This document shows, piece by piece, positions 25,165-36,431 of a DNA stretch of 64,000 nucleotides. Both the position numbers and the translations under genes were made by a program. This DNA is from Polymyxa betae (lineage: Eukaryota; Endomyxa; Phytomyxea; Plasmodiophorida; Plasmodiophoridae), in NCBI GenBank assembly GCA_003693705.1, contig RBZT01000286.1:124001-188000 (forward strand), given 5' to 3'. The notes under the pieces were generated by a model. The model searched no databases. It had not been told where the DNA came from and was given only the letters and a program-made list of their open reading frames with translations. Position 1 is the stretch's first letter; every line of letters starts with the position of its first letter.

Positions 25165-25413
25165 ATGGCCAGGAATGAGCGCGTCAATCAGTTCGTTGTG
25201 TTGATTCGGCCGATTGAGTCAACCGATATGAAACCAGAATCACATCTGAAACGGTCGGCAGACGACAGGTGACTCAGGCTGTAAGATGGAAAGACGTGGC
25301 TATCATACGTTCATAGAATCATCTCGAACTCCGAATCTCGAACAACTTATTCAAATCCTGTCACACAATTTTACTGGTGGTTTCATCTCTTTGATCAGGT
25401 CCGCGTTTATTAG
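25165..25413 (+). CDS. Possible small two-exon gene, unknown
   Basis: A 66-residue frame MARNERVNQFVVLIRPIE.. spliced at GACAG|GTGACT and TTCATAG|AATC (48-nt intron), ending QFYWWFHLFDQVRVY. It would share a 44-base divergent promoter with the TCP11-like gene. The frame closes cleanly across the intron, which favours a real gene, but I recognise no family. Confidence 0.3.
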
Positions 25414-25502
25414 ATACAATGATGATAAAGTCTGTCACGATCATTCCCCAATAGTGCTGAGTCGATAATCCGCTAGAGCAACACCAGCTGTTTTGTGGAT
25501 TA

Positions 25503-25752
25503 TTATAAGATAGTGCTGTTGAAAGATGGCGTCAGGGACGAGTTCTGCATCGGTTCATATCGACGAACGAGGTCCGGAATATCGGGAGTCACTAAATGGT
25601 GGTTCTCAGTAAAGGCAGAATGTCGGGCTTTGATCTTTTCATGCATTATTACCTGATGGCATTCCTGCAAAAATCCCAGACAGATCAGGGCTGAAATCTA
25701 GCGCGGCGACCGCAATCGCTGTGATCACGAACACAAGCGAAACGATACGCAT
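25503..25752 (-). CDS. Possible small secreted or membrane-anchored protein
   Basis: MRIVSLVFVITAIAVAALDF is a convincing signal peptide or signal anchor. The frame then runs to GIFAGMPS, a donor G|GTAATAA, and after an intron ending CATTTAG continues as VTPDIPDLVRRYEPMQNSSL to TAA at 25503. A longer frame upstream to 25923, with several Cys (SYPSDYPTYLVIM before the hydrophobic stretch), would make it a type II membrane protein instead. No family recognised. Confidence 0.4.
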
Positions 25753-26038
25753 GATGACGAGATAGGTCGGGTAATCAGAGGGGTAGCACGACTTGTGAAA
25801 TTGGGGGTCAGGTGATTCATACAGTGCATCACAGAGATGGGTTGGTCTCGTGACCACCTTTTGATCAACACATGTACTGAGTGCGACCGAATCTGCAATT
25901 GAACTGCATCGAATTTGCTGCAAATAACAATAAAATGCTTGTTCAGTTGAAACAAAAGAGCAGTAAAAAACAGAAGTGATAACAATCTGTAATTCTGAAT
26001 CTGCAATGTGTATTGTTAGAGAAGCGTCTTAGTATATC

Positions 26039-26565
26039 TTAACAGTCAAGAAAATGTGCAGACAGAATTAAAGGGAGGGCGTAATCCATCTAAAATCAGA
26101 TAAGAATGACGAATTATCAACTGAACATAAGCAGACCTTGACTTCAAATTCTGGGATTGGTACATCAGCATCTATCTGATCATATCGTGCTTTATAATAG
26201 AAATATTGAATGACTTTTTCTAGAGTGGCGGTTGAGATATTCTCAAATTGAATTGTAGGAAGTGGTCCAACAGTTTCACCCCATTGACCTACCGATGTCA
26301 TTCAGTCCACTAAATATTCGCAATGGGTGTTTTATTAGACCTGGGCCATTTAACATACGTGAGATAGCACCTGATGCCATCACTACATCACGATCGACAA
26401 TGAATTCATGGCCAGTATTACTGCAAGGATATCTGATCAGCCCGGACAGATCATACAGAACAAGAACAACGCCGACCTGATCAGCTTGACGAATGGAGAA
26501 GTGGCAGAGGCCGTTGAATTCGTGGCTGTATCCCGATCGAGCGGCGTCAGATGATCTGTGGGCAT
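26039..26565 (-). CDS. ELOC: Elongin C
   Basis: SKP1-like BTB-fold adaptor linking Elongin A or SOCS-box receptors to CUL2/CUL5-type ligases. The start at 26565 gives MPTDHLTPLDRDTATN, then FVKLIS|NTGHEFIVDRDVVMASG across a 54-nt intron, ISRMLNGPG|QWGETVGPLPTIQFENIS, LEKVIQYFYYKARYD and VPIPEFEV, and after a third intron MDYALPLILSAHFLDC and stop. This tracks vertebrate Elongin C block by block, including the terminal ANFLDC motif. All three introns have in-frame stops, confirming splicing. With CAND1 and NEDD8 in the window it belongs to the cullin-RING system. Confidence 0.93.
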
Positions 26566-26633
26566 AATTGTTTCAATACAGCATGCAGTCAATGCAAGGT
26601 TAAATCTGAAATAGATCGATCATTGTTATCTCT

Positions 26634-26893
26634 TTATTTCTGATCCTGACTGGAAAATGGCGCACTTTTTACTAAAAAACTGCGACGTAAATTCCATTTA
26701 AGGATGAGGCTTGAATTAGATAATGAACTTAGTGAATATCTGAAAGCATATCGTCTTTGTCGTGAGAGCAAATCCTCGAGAAGCTCAAGACCAGTTTCAA
26801 TTGTCTCTCTGTCAAGTGGAAACAAATTAAACTTTCTTCTTTGATTCGTTGTTACTTTTTCCATCATATAAAGAGGTAGATCACATTTTTCTG
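26634..26893 (-). CDS. Short hypothetical coding segment
   Basis: An open frame reading PITAEKCDLPLYMMEKVTTN, then RRKFNLFPLDRETIETGLEL and LLSRQRRYAFRYS, down to TGA at 26634. The residue use (charged, leucine heptads) looks coding. It sits between Elongin C and the PPOX stop codon on the same strand. I could not find the upstream exon or a family, and it could be part of a longer 3' UTR. Confidence 0.3.
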
Positions 26894-26993
26894 CAGTAAT
26901 CGGTTGATGCGTTTTTGTTCAGAATAATAGCATGGTATGGAGAATCGGAAGTTAAAGCACCAATAGCAGGGCGAGTTGAACATTATCTCTGTT

Positions 26994-28796
26994 TTATTGT
27001 TGAATTTGAAATACATTGTTACCTTGAACGTTGTTATGCAGATCACAAGATGCCTGATATCCAGCTCGAATACAATCATTGATAGCAACACCAGACACAG
27101 CAGTGCCAAGAACGTGAAATCCGCTGTGAAGCTGGCAGGCCTTGGTTGTGATCTCTTGAACCAGATCCCCATGACCAAGATAGAATTGAGGAATGGCATC
27201 TCGAGCTACATTGACGGCTGAGAAATCAGCCTGATCAGTTACGCCGAGCAAATCTCGAACAGCTCTTTTTGCTAATTTTATAAGAACATCATCAGGAGCT
27301 TGGGTTAGCTCTGGATCACGATCGCCTCCAATCATGACCGTCATGATTGTCTTTCCTAAAGAACGTATTCAAACATGAACAGAACTCTATGAGATGAGAT
27401 ATAACCTTGTGATGATTGAGATGGGAACGTTTGACTATCAAATGTAATCCCCAGAATAGGCGGTACATTATCAATACAGCTGGGTAATAATACACCAAAT
27501 CCTCGAACCATATTGATCTCATGATTCCAAGCTAATGTCACACAAGCTATTGATGCATAATGAACACGATCTAGAGATGATCGAAGTGATTGAACTACAT
27601 CATCAGTTGGTGATAGAACTGATGCCAATGCCCTCGTAGATCCTGTCCAGAATATATGATCGAACTGGTCTCGGCAGCCATCTGAAGTCTCAACAGATAA
27701 AGTTCGTGGACATAATCTGGTAATCTGATGTTGACAATTATTTAATTTGATCTCGTGTTTCGATTTACAAATTATGAAATGTATAAACTATCATAAGTGG
27801 AAGAAATTAAGCACATTGGAAATACAGAATCGTTTTGTCAAGAATGAGCCTAACCTTGAGGTTGGTCTGAATGGGAATATTGTTCTTGAGATGACGCTCC
27901 AGAGCCCCGATTAAGCTCGACAAACCATCATCAAATGAATACATTGGAGCCCGTCCTAATCGTTGCTGAATCTTCTCCCAATTTTGAGATTTCTATTTGT
28001 AATTCAGTTCAACTGCTTGTAAGAGCCATGTATAGAACATCTTGCTTACCTCCGAAGCTGGATCTGGATTGGTGATAGAGGTCTGGATTAGACCACGAAT
28101 TAATGATCCATGTTGTGATGTTGTTTGTATAAGAGATGGTAGACATGATCTCACTGATAATCTGGATCCCACCAACACCATCAATACAACAAGATCAATG
28201 ATTCTATACCTACTTGGTTGATTGACCTGCATAAACACCAGCTGCTAATGCAGACCCCAATAAATCAGCTGCATCTGGTCCAAGACGAGATCGGAAGAAT
28301 TCATCCATAGTCAGATCATGATTAGGAAGTGGTGTTGGGCAGATCAGATCCCGAATCAACCATCTTGGCATACGACGGGTCAGATCTGATTTTAGCATAG
28401 CCCAGGGTGTTGATGGTATGGCCTGCATAAGACCATCACGACCAACTATAAAGCGCTGCTTGGATGAAGCTGATGCTGGGCGTAGAGCATCACCCAGGCC
28501 AAGTTCATCACACAATTCCAACGTCTGCCGTCCTATTCAAGACAGTGGTAGACGACCAACGACAACAGCAACGACGCCCGACCTCGAATACGATTTAATG
28601 ATCGCGGGCCGGTCTCGAAGCGAATTAGACCAGCACCTGAATCGACCTGTTGGGTCTTGATCCATCCTCCCAGCCTGCCAGCAGCCTCAACTATACGGAT
28701 TCTGGTCTGACCATTACCATGTTTCCTCAAGTAATGAGCCAATGATAATCCTGTTATACCACCACCCACAATTAGCACATTGGATGATGACGACAT
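26994..28796 (-). CDS. PPOX: Protoporphyrinogen IX oxidase
   Basis: FAD enzyme of the mitochondrial inner membrane that oxidises protoporphyrinogen IX to protoporphyrin IX, the penultimate haem step. The start at 28796 (MSSSSNVLIVGGGITGLSL) carries the GGGxxG dinucleotide-binding loop. Then FETGPRSLN, ELCDELGLGDALRPAS, KQRFIVGRDGLMQAIPSTPW, MDEFFRSRLGPDAADLLGSA, VYAGQS, SVRSCLPSLIQTTSQHGSLI, YSFDDGLSSLI, FGVLLPS, MTVMIGGDRDPEL and HSGFHVLGTAVSGVAINDCI: the PPOX set in order, ending with the FAD-binding C-terminal GxxVxxCI block. About eight short introns. No clear mitochondrial presequence beyond the Ser-rich N-terminus. Confidence 0.93.
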
Positions 28797-28915
28797 TAAC
28801 GCAAATGACACAATTATTGCGACTTCAGTCTCAATGTGTATTTTATACTACATTATCTTAGAGGTATTTAATGATAGACAATCCCATGATTGAATCTATT
28901 AGCACTTAGGATAGA

Positions 28916-30311
28916 TTAGTGCCCATTGATTTTGAGCAGTTGCTGGATACCAATGATAGCAGCTCCAGGTCCGGCTATTGAATTGATCTGTGTACGAAGT
29001 CGACTTTGCATCATCATTTGCCGGTCACGTTCATGTCTTAACGCTGTCACATCCAGTCTGCACACATCTTTGTGATTGATACCAGAACCACCCCGGGTCT
29101 GCACGACCTGGTGTAGACGTAGGATACGTTGCGCCAGCCGCAGCTGTTGCTCGAGATGAGTCCGGACCCGAGACGCGGTCGCCGAGATCTCGGCCGCGGT
29201 CGTGGCCCGGCTTTGTCGTCGATTTTTCAGGGCACGACGTAATTCATTTACATGACCAAGCATCTGAAGATTCAACAATTCAGCGACTAAACCGCCAACG
29301 ACATCGTTGTTGTAATTACGGTGATGATTTCGTCGTGCAGGCCCTGGTTACGTCCTCGTGCCTGAGCCCTATGCGATTGCAGTTGAACCCGGGCAGCATC
29401 ACAACATTGACGAAGATGATTCTGACGAAGGTCGTTACGAGCGATGACAGATGCAAGAGCTCGATCACGTTCCATCATGGCCTGTAACTCGACCTGACGC
29501 TCACCATTAACGCTCGCGTATTCGGCATGACGTGCTGCGAATTCCGTCTCGTATGCATCTGAAAGTCAGTTAAACCAACCCTAACCCAATCAAAAGCCTG
29601 CTCACCGATCTGTGATGCAAGATGCAGTCGTAATGTCGTCAGCTGCTCCTGATCTTTAGTTGATTCTCGAGCCTGCATAAATTCGCTATCGGCGACGGCG
29701 GCCTCATCCCGGGCCTGGGCCTGAACGGTGGCGCTGGATACGCGATCATGCGTTAAGAAGGTCTGTAACGATGTAGCAATCTGTTCCAGATCTCGATTTA
29801 GAGCTTGCGCCATATGCTCCCGAATTTGTGTTAGATTTCGGCTTAGATCATGGACATGCTGATCAAATAGGTTACGCAGGTCACTCATCTGAATATTATC
29901 CTGATCATAACGTTGTCGTAATAAATCCAGAAATGTATCAAGATCGGTTAGAGATGTCGCTTCAGTATCAGACCATCGTGTGACCATGGCCCTCATTTCA
30001 ATGATCTTATCACCAGCTTTACGAAGCCAATCCGATCGAGAAGCTGCCTTCATCTCCTGGACAAGCAGTCGGATACGATTGGCGGACGTCGAGCGCTGCG
30101 CCATCATCTCCTCCAGACGTCGACATTGGTGTTCGTGCAGGTCGCGGGTCCGCTCAACGAATTCGGCCCACAAACGGCGGGCAGGATCTTCATGCTCCTG
30201 GACGGCCTCGAGATTGGGATCAGTTGATGTGGTGGCGGTCTGTTGTAGATCGAGATCTTGTAATCCAACACCTTTGATAGTTTTACCTAATGAGACTCCA
30301 CCACGTCCCAT
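28916..30311 (-). CDS. Coiled-coil protein, probable dynein regulatory complex subunit DRC2 (CCDC65-like)
   Basis: The start at 30311 gives MGRGGVSLGKTIKGVGLQDL. The protein (about 430 residues, two introns) is almost wholly helical with repeated heptads: RLLVQEMKAASRSDWLRKAG, DTFLDLLRQRYDQDNIQMSD, the spliced block ASQI|DAYETEFAARHAEYAS, then MERDRALASVIARNDLRQNH and HVNELRRALKNRRQSRAT followed by LEQQLRLAQRILRLH. The spacing and the terminal L..LA.RIL.LH resemble DRC2, which links radial spokes to inner dynein arms in motile cilia. Coiled coils align easily by chance, so DRC1 or another axonemal protein is possible. TMEM231 at 57 kb independently supports a flagellated organism. Confidence 0.5.
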
Positions 30312-30421
30312 CTATGTCAATATGTTATTATAGATGGGGTGATGATATGGGGTCATGGGGTCTGCAATATATTACGGGCACGCGTCTACATATTCAACAA
30401 TCTATGTAGAAATATCTCCCT

Positions 30422-31527
30422 TTATTGGTTAGCACGTAGCAATAGAGATTCAGATCTGGATCGCCATTTCCATTTATGACAGTGGTCGTAGTCGTGACGA
30501 GAAACGCAGCTCAGACCGGCCACATTCTTAGCGAAGGTCAGGACCGAATAAAGATTCATGAACGATGCCAAACCTTGATAACCTGGAGCATAACAATGAC
30601 ATCTGGGTCGTTTAAATTGACTGGTCGAGATTCGGGGACGACGCCGGCAGCGATGGTTGTAATTGCCTTGGTGCGCTCCAGCAGATCATTACATCGAGTC
30701 TCAGTCATACAACAAAACTATATCAGAACTATATAAGTGAATAGGTGAATATAAAAGCTCAGAACCAACTGATTCAGTAGCGGGTCGTGATTCGAACTGG
30801 GCCGGTACGAAGTCGGGGACAACACTCTCCAGGTCGGCAGGCGTGGCTCGGAAAACGTACTGGATTGGCATTAGCCGTTCGACATACCTAATAGGACAGG
30901 CTAGTACGACCCAAGAAACTGTATAGAACATCATGGAAGACCTGGTCAATGGTCGATTCGATTTCTGTAGAGAATCGAAAGCGCGTCGAACCAGTTCGAT
31001 GACATCGATCTGATAGTCAATAATCTGGATTAGAACCATACCAGCTACACCACCAACATCAAGCTGTATTACACCTAATGATAGATAAATATGAGATCAA
31101 CATAACTAAGCTCATCAAGTACAATAAAGATGGTGAAATGAAAGACTCCATTGTTATATAGTGGGTGTGAACACCGACTCAAGAATGAATGAAAAGGCAA
31201 TCATTTGAAAATAAAATTGTAAATTTGTAATTTACGTGAATCGGCTTTGTTCATTAGTTGAAGACGTTCACGTTGTAAGGCATCCTCGACAGACATTGAG
31301 CCATCGTGATCACTATCACCTTCATCACGATCGTTTCCCCAAAACTCGTCGAGGAGATCGCCGATCAGATCGAGCAACTCTCGGGCGCAGCGCGATTCAT
31401 GGGTGCGCTGGCATGTGGCGAAAACTGCCTGCATACCCCGGGTTGGACATCGTAGGTATGCTGGACGACGTCGATGTTGACGCCCTGAACCGCTCAGATA
31501 TTGGCTCTTGTTCTTTCGAGACGACAT
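30422..31527 (-). CDS. THUMPD1: THUMPD1/Tan1, tRNA ac4C acetylation adaptor
   Basis: The THUMP-domain partner of NAT10/Kre33 delivers tRNA-Ser and tRNA-Leu for N4-acetylcytidine formation at position 12. The start at 31527 gives a basic tail MSSRKNKSQYLSGSGRQHRR. Then RGMQAVFATCQRTHESRCAR and ELLDLIGDLLDEFWG match the family's GxLxTCnxxxExxcxREaxxLL motif. Later exons give CPIRYVERLMPIQYVFRA (RFVlrmlPv..TCkA), and the THUMP core LLERTKAITTIAAGVVPE, VNLNDPDVIVMLQVIK|NVAGLSCV, with a 50-nt intron in the THUMP strand. Ends LLLRANQ at 30422. TRM7, another tRNA modifier, lies at 62 kb. Confidence 0.88.
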
Positions 31528-31897
31528 CGTTGATAAGAACTGCGGAGTCAATCACGACGTCCAAGGCTCTAGATAGGCCTTTGATATGAATGGATCGCGA
31601 TAATGGCCATCAGGTCATTCGATATTGTTGCTGTCATAGATCCAGATCGTAAACCCAAATCTAACATCTCGCATGTACTCGACAACGTCGTTTATGACAA
31701 CGCACGAACAACATAGATGATAGGTAGTGGCTTCATATCAGCACCCTGCTGTTGCCGATTTACACCCCTGTTAGATGAGCCATTGGAATCACGAAGGAGG
31801 GTTGAGTCACGCGATGGGCTGAATAATCGGTCAACACCCCCAGCTAGTCAGAAATATACATCTATTCGTTATCTTAATCCCCATATCCAAGCTAATC
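31528..31897. other. Divergent promoter gap
   Basis: About 370 bases between THUMPD1 (minus) and the secreted orphan (plus). A short open frame starting near 31717 is low-complexity Ser/Arg and matches nothing I know. No RNA gene seen. Confidence 0.35.
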
Positions 31898-32635
31898 ATG
31901 CTGATCAAGTTGATGTTATTTATCATAGCAGCATCGGCGATTCAGATTAAAGCCAACATATTTACATGTGAGAATAGCACGTTGCTGTATTCGGTCAAAG
32001 GCCAGGACGACGACAATGCGTACATCGTATTCCAGGATCAGAATAAGACCCGCGTCTTTTATCAGGATCCGGCGTCAGGTCGACCATCGCCAGATGCATC
32101 ATTGTTGATGACAATATCTGAATGCCTTTTTTAGGTCTTTGGGATCACGAAGTCGATCCATCTGAACACGGGAAGACCTGCGACTTTCGTGTCATTACTC
32201 AGCCGGTACAGCAAAACTGTATCAAAACGACAGATGGAGGCAGTGATCGCGACCTTCAAATGTGCTCGAACGAGAAAGTCGATCCGTATGCAGACCAGAC
32301 AGTTGCCGAGCATATGGTCTTGGTAGCTTGTAGCTCGGAATCGAATGCATTCGCCAAAGTCGCTAACTCTGAAGGTTTGTATGGGATATAGCTATGGAAT
32401 TGACTCTGATCAGTTTTGTAGGAATCGTGCACTTTCTAGCAGCATACCATTCAATGTCACAACTCGAACACAGTTTAGAGTGGGATTCAAACAATTTTAC
32501 AACGACGATCAAGAACTTCATGCGGAAACAGACCTGCGATGATGATCACCATTCAGCTACAAGTTTTGCAATGGCATTAGGACCAATCTCTCGACTCCTT
32601 GTCACTGTAACCATTGCGACGGCCAGTCTGCTTTA
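31898..32635 (+). CDS. GPI-anchored secreted orphan
   Basis: The three-exon model closes in frame. Exon 1 starts MLIKLMLFIIAASAIQIKAN, a clear signal peptide, then FTCENSTLLYSVKGQDD.. and FQDQNKTRVFYQDPASG. Intron 1 (52 nt, with stops) joins to LWDHEVDPSEHGKTCDFR and TQPVQQNCIKTTDGG; intron 2 (about 48 nt) joins SEG to IVHFLAAYHSMSQLEHS. The C-terminus GPISRLLVTVTIATASLL after a short polar stretch is a typical GPI-attachment signal. Several N-glycosylation sequons and about eight Cys. Probably a cell-wall or surface protein; no family recognised. Confidence 0.65.
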
Positions 32636-32769
32636 AAGACAAACAACAAACAAAGCCCATATTTGCAAGTTACGATAATCTTTGCGAATATATTTAAAAG
32701 CATGCAGAATGCTCAACCAAATCACGGACTGAAAGCCGAAATTATGATGTCCAAACGGTTATAATAAAG

Positions 32770-33716
32770 TTAAGTGGCTCGATGGGGATTCCTGCCGGTA
32801 GCCGGATTGCAAGTTTCGTCTGGAACCAACGTGACATTGCCAATCCACGACGAAGATATTCGACAACCGTCCTCTTCACCGCTGTCAGGAACGCATTCGT
32901 CGCTGTTTGGACCGTCTGAAGAGCTTTAAAAGCTGAATTGAATTTAGTAACAGCGTAAGCATACCTTCCATATCCAGCATAGAATCCAGTGGGTGATATT
33001 GATCGGCAGATGCTGTTGAATGCAATGCGCTGACAGCCGCTGCAGCAAAAAACACCAGTTTGCGCTTCCTCCTATTGATGAAGAAGAAGTTGCAACTGAA
33101 CAACTTCCCTTTTGTGAAAACGTCTTCCATTTCGACTTTAGGTTGATAACGGTAGATCTCACAAGCGGCCACATCAATAAATTCATCAAGCGTATTCCAA
33201 AACAACTCCTTGATATTGGAGTGTTCTTTCTCGAGTGGATCAAGCACGTTCATACTAATGTCCAGAGACGCATCATCGGCTGAACCGCGCTTGAAATCCT
33301 CCGGCGATGCGCTACTGAAGTCGTAATCGATGAACGACTGATTCAGGGTCGAGATAAGCTGGGCGAGTAGCTTCCTTGTTGATGGCTCGGCCATGGATCC
33401 CAACGGCGACTTACTTAATCGGGAGTTCGACTCATCATACTGTCGATATATCTCAGAGAGAAGGCGCTTGTCCTCTTTATACGGTCGACTACATCAGAAA
33501 TTACAGTCAGAATAGGCAGCAGATCCATAGACATTGGAATACAAAATGCCATTGGCAAAACGCCAAATTGATCTTGCAGATCAAATCGCGAGCGACAAAT
33601 TATCGCCGATACCATGTATATGCCTCCAGGCGAGCGTTGAGAACGCGATCGCCGAGGTCGATTGCGTTGAGATGTTTGTTTATGTTCTCTAGCTCAGGGA
33701 CATCGAGATACTTCAT
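32770..33716 (-). CDS. MAF1: MAF1, repressor of RNA polymerase III
   Basis: MAF1 binds the Pol III clamp and blocks initiation when TORC1 is off. The start at 33716 gives MKYLDVPELENINKHLNAID, then DRVLNARLEAYTW (family: I.GRIESYSCK). Following exons give LLAQLISTLNQSFIDYDFSS, SADDASLDISMNVLDPLEKE, LFWNTLDEFIDVAACEIYRY and a strand FFFINRRKRKLVFFAA, matching LIATLNxSFxxDYDFS, LWxxxDxxIxLxEC.IYSY and FNYFFYNKxLKRIVFF. After an intron in MEG/D the tail is acidic (PNSDECVPDSGEEDG), also typical. Ends at 32770. It would affect Pol III targets such as the U6 gene at 21.4 kb. Confidence 0.9.
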
Positions 33717-33997
33717 GGCGGAGATGGACGCTCTTGGGCACAATCCCCAAATGAAATGACAGATATGAGACCTACTATGACAGATGCACTTTAAGGCCAA
33801 AGGCTCATTAATTAAAAGTCCGTTGTATGAAAGTGTGCTATGTAAAAGTTTGTTTTGGCTTGTCTCAAACATTGCAGGAAACCTCGTTAGAGCACTCCTA
33901 GGTATGTAAACAGCAGAAAAAGAGGCAGCCATTTTTTCGCAAAACTGAACGGAATGAAATAAATAATAATTTATGATTTCAAAAGTAGTAGATAAAC

Positions 33998-35993
33998 TTA
34001 GATGGCATCATTGAGAGATGTCCTGATATCGTATGATAAAACTGGAACTATACATTCATAAGGGCCTAACGATGGCTCATGCTGCAATTGTAAATTCAGT
34101 GCTAGTGATTGCATGCTTTCGAATTCCTGAATCGCATCATCACTACATCGCATTTGACCAATCGGCCCATTAGCGATCATGTTGACATGGACAAGAACGT
34201 TCATCCAGAGCATCGTATCTGTTGCCTCTTCTTCTGAATCCAATCGACATCGACTCAATACAAAGTTGCATACGTCTAAGAGCCGGCAAGTATCACGATC
34301 CTTGGTTGCTTTCATGACTCGTTCTAATGGCGTTAGAGGCATTTTCGAGGCCTGGTCGTCCTCGTCTTTAATAAACTGAGACTCTTGGGCACTCGAAAAC
34401 GGCTTGGTGATATAGCCTAAGACAGTAGATAGAAATCCCTTGTGAGAAATGTTGTTAGTATGTAGCCGCTGAACAGGATATGATGTGCCCCGACGAACTC
34501 GGAATATCAGAATGGCATGAAATGCCTCTCGAACTAAACGGTGCCAATGCAGAAACAGCTTAAAGAAAAAAGTGTCGATTAATAGGATTTGGATCACATT
34601 ATATCTCTTTCGTCCATTAAAGCGACAGAGATGAGTGTGGATGAAACACAATGTCTTGATTAGAACCTGGAAATCCTCGCTGCTGAGAAGCAGCTTGAAT
34701 GCTGCATAGAAATCTTTATAGCAGAAATGTGGCGGTAGTGGCGTGCAAACCGCTTTTTCTGGGTCCACCAAAACTGGATCGTCTGCTGCCCAAGCAGCTA
34801 TCATACTATCTATCCTGATTTACATATAAACACGGGATTTGGGAAGCACAAGCATCGCGCTTACACATCAAGGCAAGTATTGACCTTTACACGGTCATAT
34901 ACAGGAGTTGAGTAAAGAATTGAACGAGCACAGAGTATAAAAAGGTCATCAGGTCTACAAAACCCTGCGATATCTGCAAATTGCAGACGATACTGACCGG
35001 AGCGTGTTGTCCCATACAAGTCCAGAGAGACAAAACTTAGAAAGGACTGGCGAGCAATAAACGTGTATGAATCTATCAAGCTGTATATGGGACGTCCAGC
35101 ACCTACAACACACAGATCGAGTTGCCTAAACAGCTCGCTGATAAAGGCAAGAAAGTACGTTGGCTCATGAGAAGCATGAAGGCGAAGATTTTCCGATGCA
35201 CTCTGGTCAGTGACAACAGATTCGAAGCATCCGTAATTTTGATTGTAAAGTGAAAATTCGGGAGGGTGTTGTAGCAGATTATACATACTGGATTGGCTCT
35301 GTCGAACACGTGAACGAGGGTTCGTTCTGGTTCGGTCGAATTCAGCAAGCAGAGTTGCATTCACTCCAAACAATTCTTCAGCATTGTGAAGTCTAAGGCC
35401 TTCAATAATGCTACACCTTGCTTGGGGGAAACGAAGGTAGAGGATGGCGAGCGATTCCAGACAGAATTGATGTCGCACCCTGGTATCAGCTGGCCTGATA
35501 ATTTGGTTTTTGACATAACCTATTCGCAAAGTCAGATTCCACAAAGATTTCTGATGAGCTCATTACTCCAGAATCTTCCAAGAAATGAAAGATAAATTGG
35601 AAGCAGCGGCTCGGCTAATTTCAATGAAGTAGGATGCGAAAACAGCCTTAATTCCGATCTCTGGCAGATGCTGATCAATAAACCGCTCAGTAGATCGCGC
35701 TTGACACCAAACGATTTCGATAAAATATCCAGTAGTAAGCTGCCAATACGCAGCATGGTTGATGTACCTTGGACCCATTCGGAGTCATTGCGATACGAGA
35801 AGCCTCGACCCTCAATGGAAGATTTTACATCCTCTAACATTCGAATCTGGGTCATTAGCGACTTTCCATTTTCGATAGTAGACACGATTCGTGAAAAGTT
35901 AGGTGACCACGGTTCCAGTTCTACGTAACTGAAGACATTCGTTTGTCCAGGCAAAGTGTACTTGGCAATAGCATCGCCTGATGATGGAATCAT
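33998..35993 (-). CDS. DUF1765-like helical-repeat protein
   Basis: About 640 residues from MIPSSGDAIAKYTLPGQTNV (35993) to SYDIRTSLNDAI (33998) with one or two introns near 35.5 and 34.85 kb. All-helical, with no signal peptide. The segment VLIKTLCFIHTHLCRFNGRK, then LLIDTFFFKLFLHWHRLVRE and AFHAILIFRV, has the fungal DUF1765 layout (ALkFLYnh...R..l...lL....F..LFLHWs..VR..Fh.lL.wR). Function of the family is unknown. The assignment rests on this one block, so it is moderate. Confidence 0.55.
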
Positions 35994-36431
35994 GTCCAGA
36001 AACGCTCAACGGGACATTACAGACGACAGCGATTTGGATAAGATCTGATCAGAAGTCAGGCTAATTTGGCCTTTTGTGGATTTATACAGATGGATGACGA
36101 ACGTGATGAAATGCACTGGGCGGTGCGGCCTCGTCCCCTAATGAGTTCTCTCTAACTCATAATGAGTTCTCTTTCTCTCTCTCATAAAGGCAGATTGCAA
36201 TTGGGCGTCGATTTCATATTTGCTCATGTTGGTTGGCCTGCTGGCTGCCTGAGTCGAGCAGATCTGGACTTTTAGTGAATCGACCCAATCGCTTATTCTG
36301 AGATTTCTGAACAGTGACGAGCAGGTTGGAAAGCTAATATCTGTTCCTGATCCAGCCGTTTTGTTGATGTATTGATTTGAACAAGTACATTCAAATTAAA
36401 ATTGATCATTGGATTTATTCCTTTTCGTATG
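35994..36431. other. Intergenic, CT-rich
   Basis: About 440 bases between the DUF1765-like start and the stop of the Pro-Thr-repeat gene. Contains a simple CT-rich tract with the motif aatgagttctct repeated near 36138-36180. No gene recognised. Confidence 0.4.

Noticed and set aside
33376..33759. 127-residue plus-strand frame
   Set aside because: Antisense to MAF1, whose exons match the family well.
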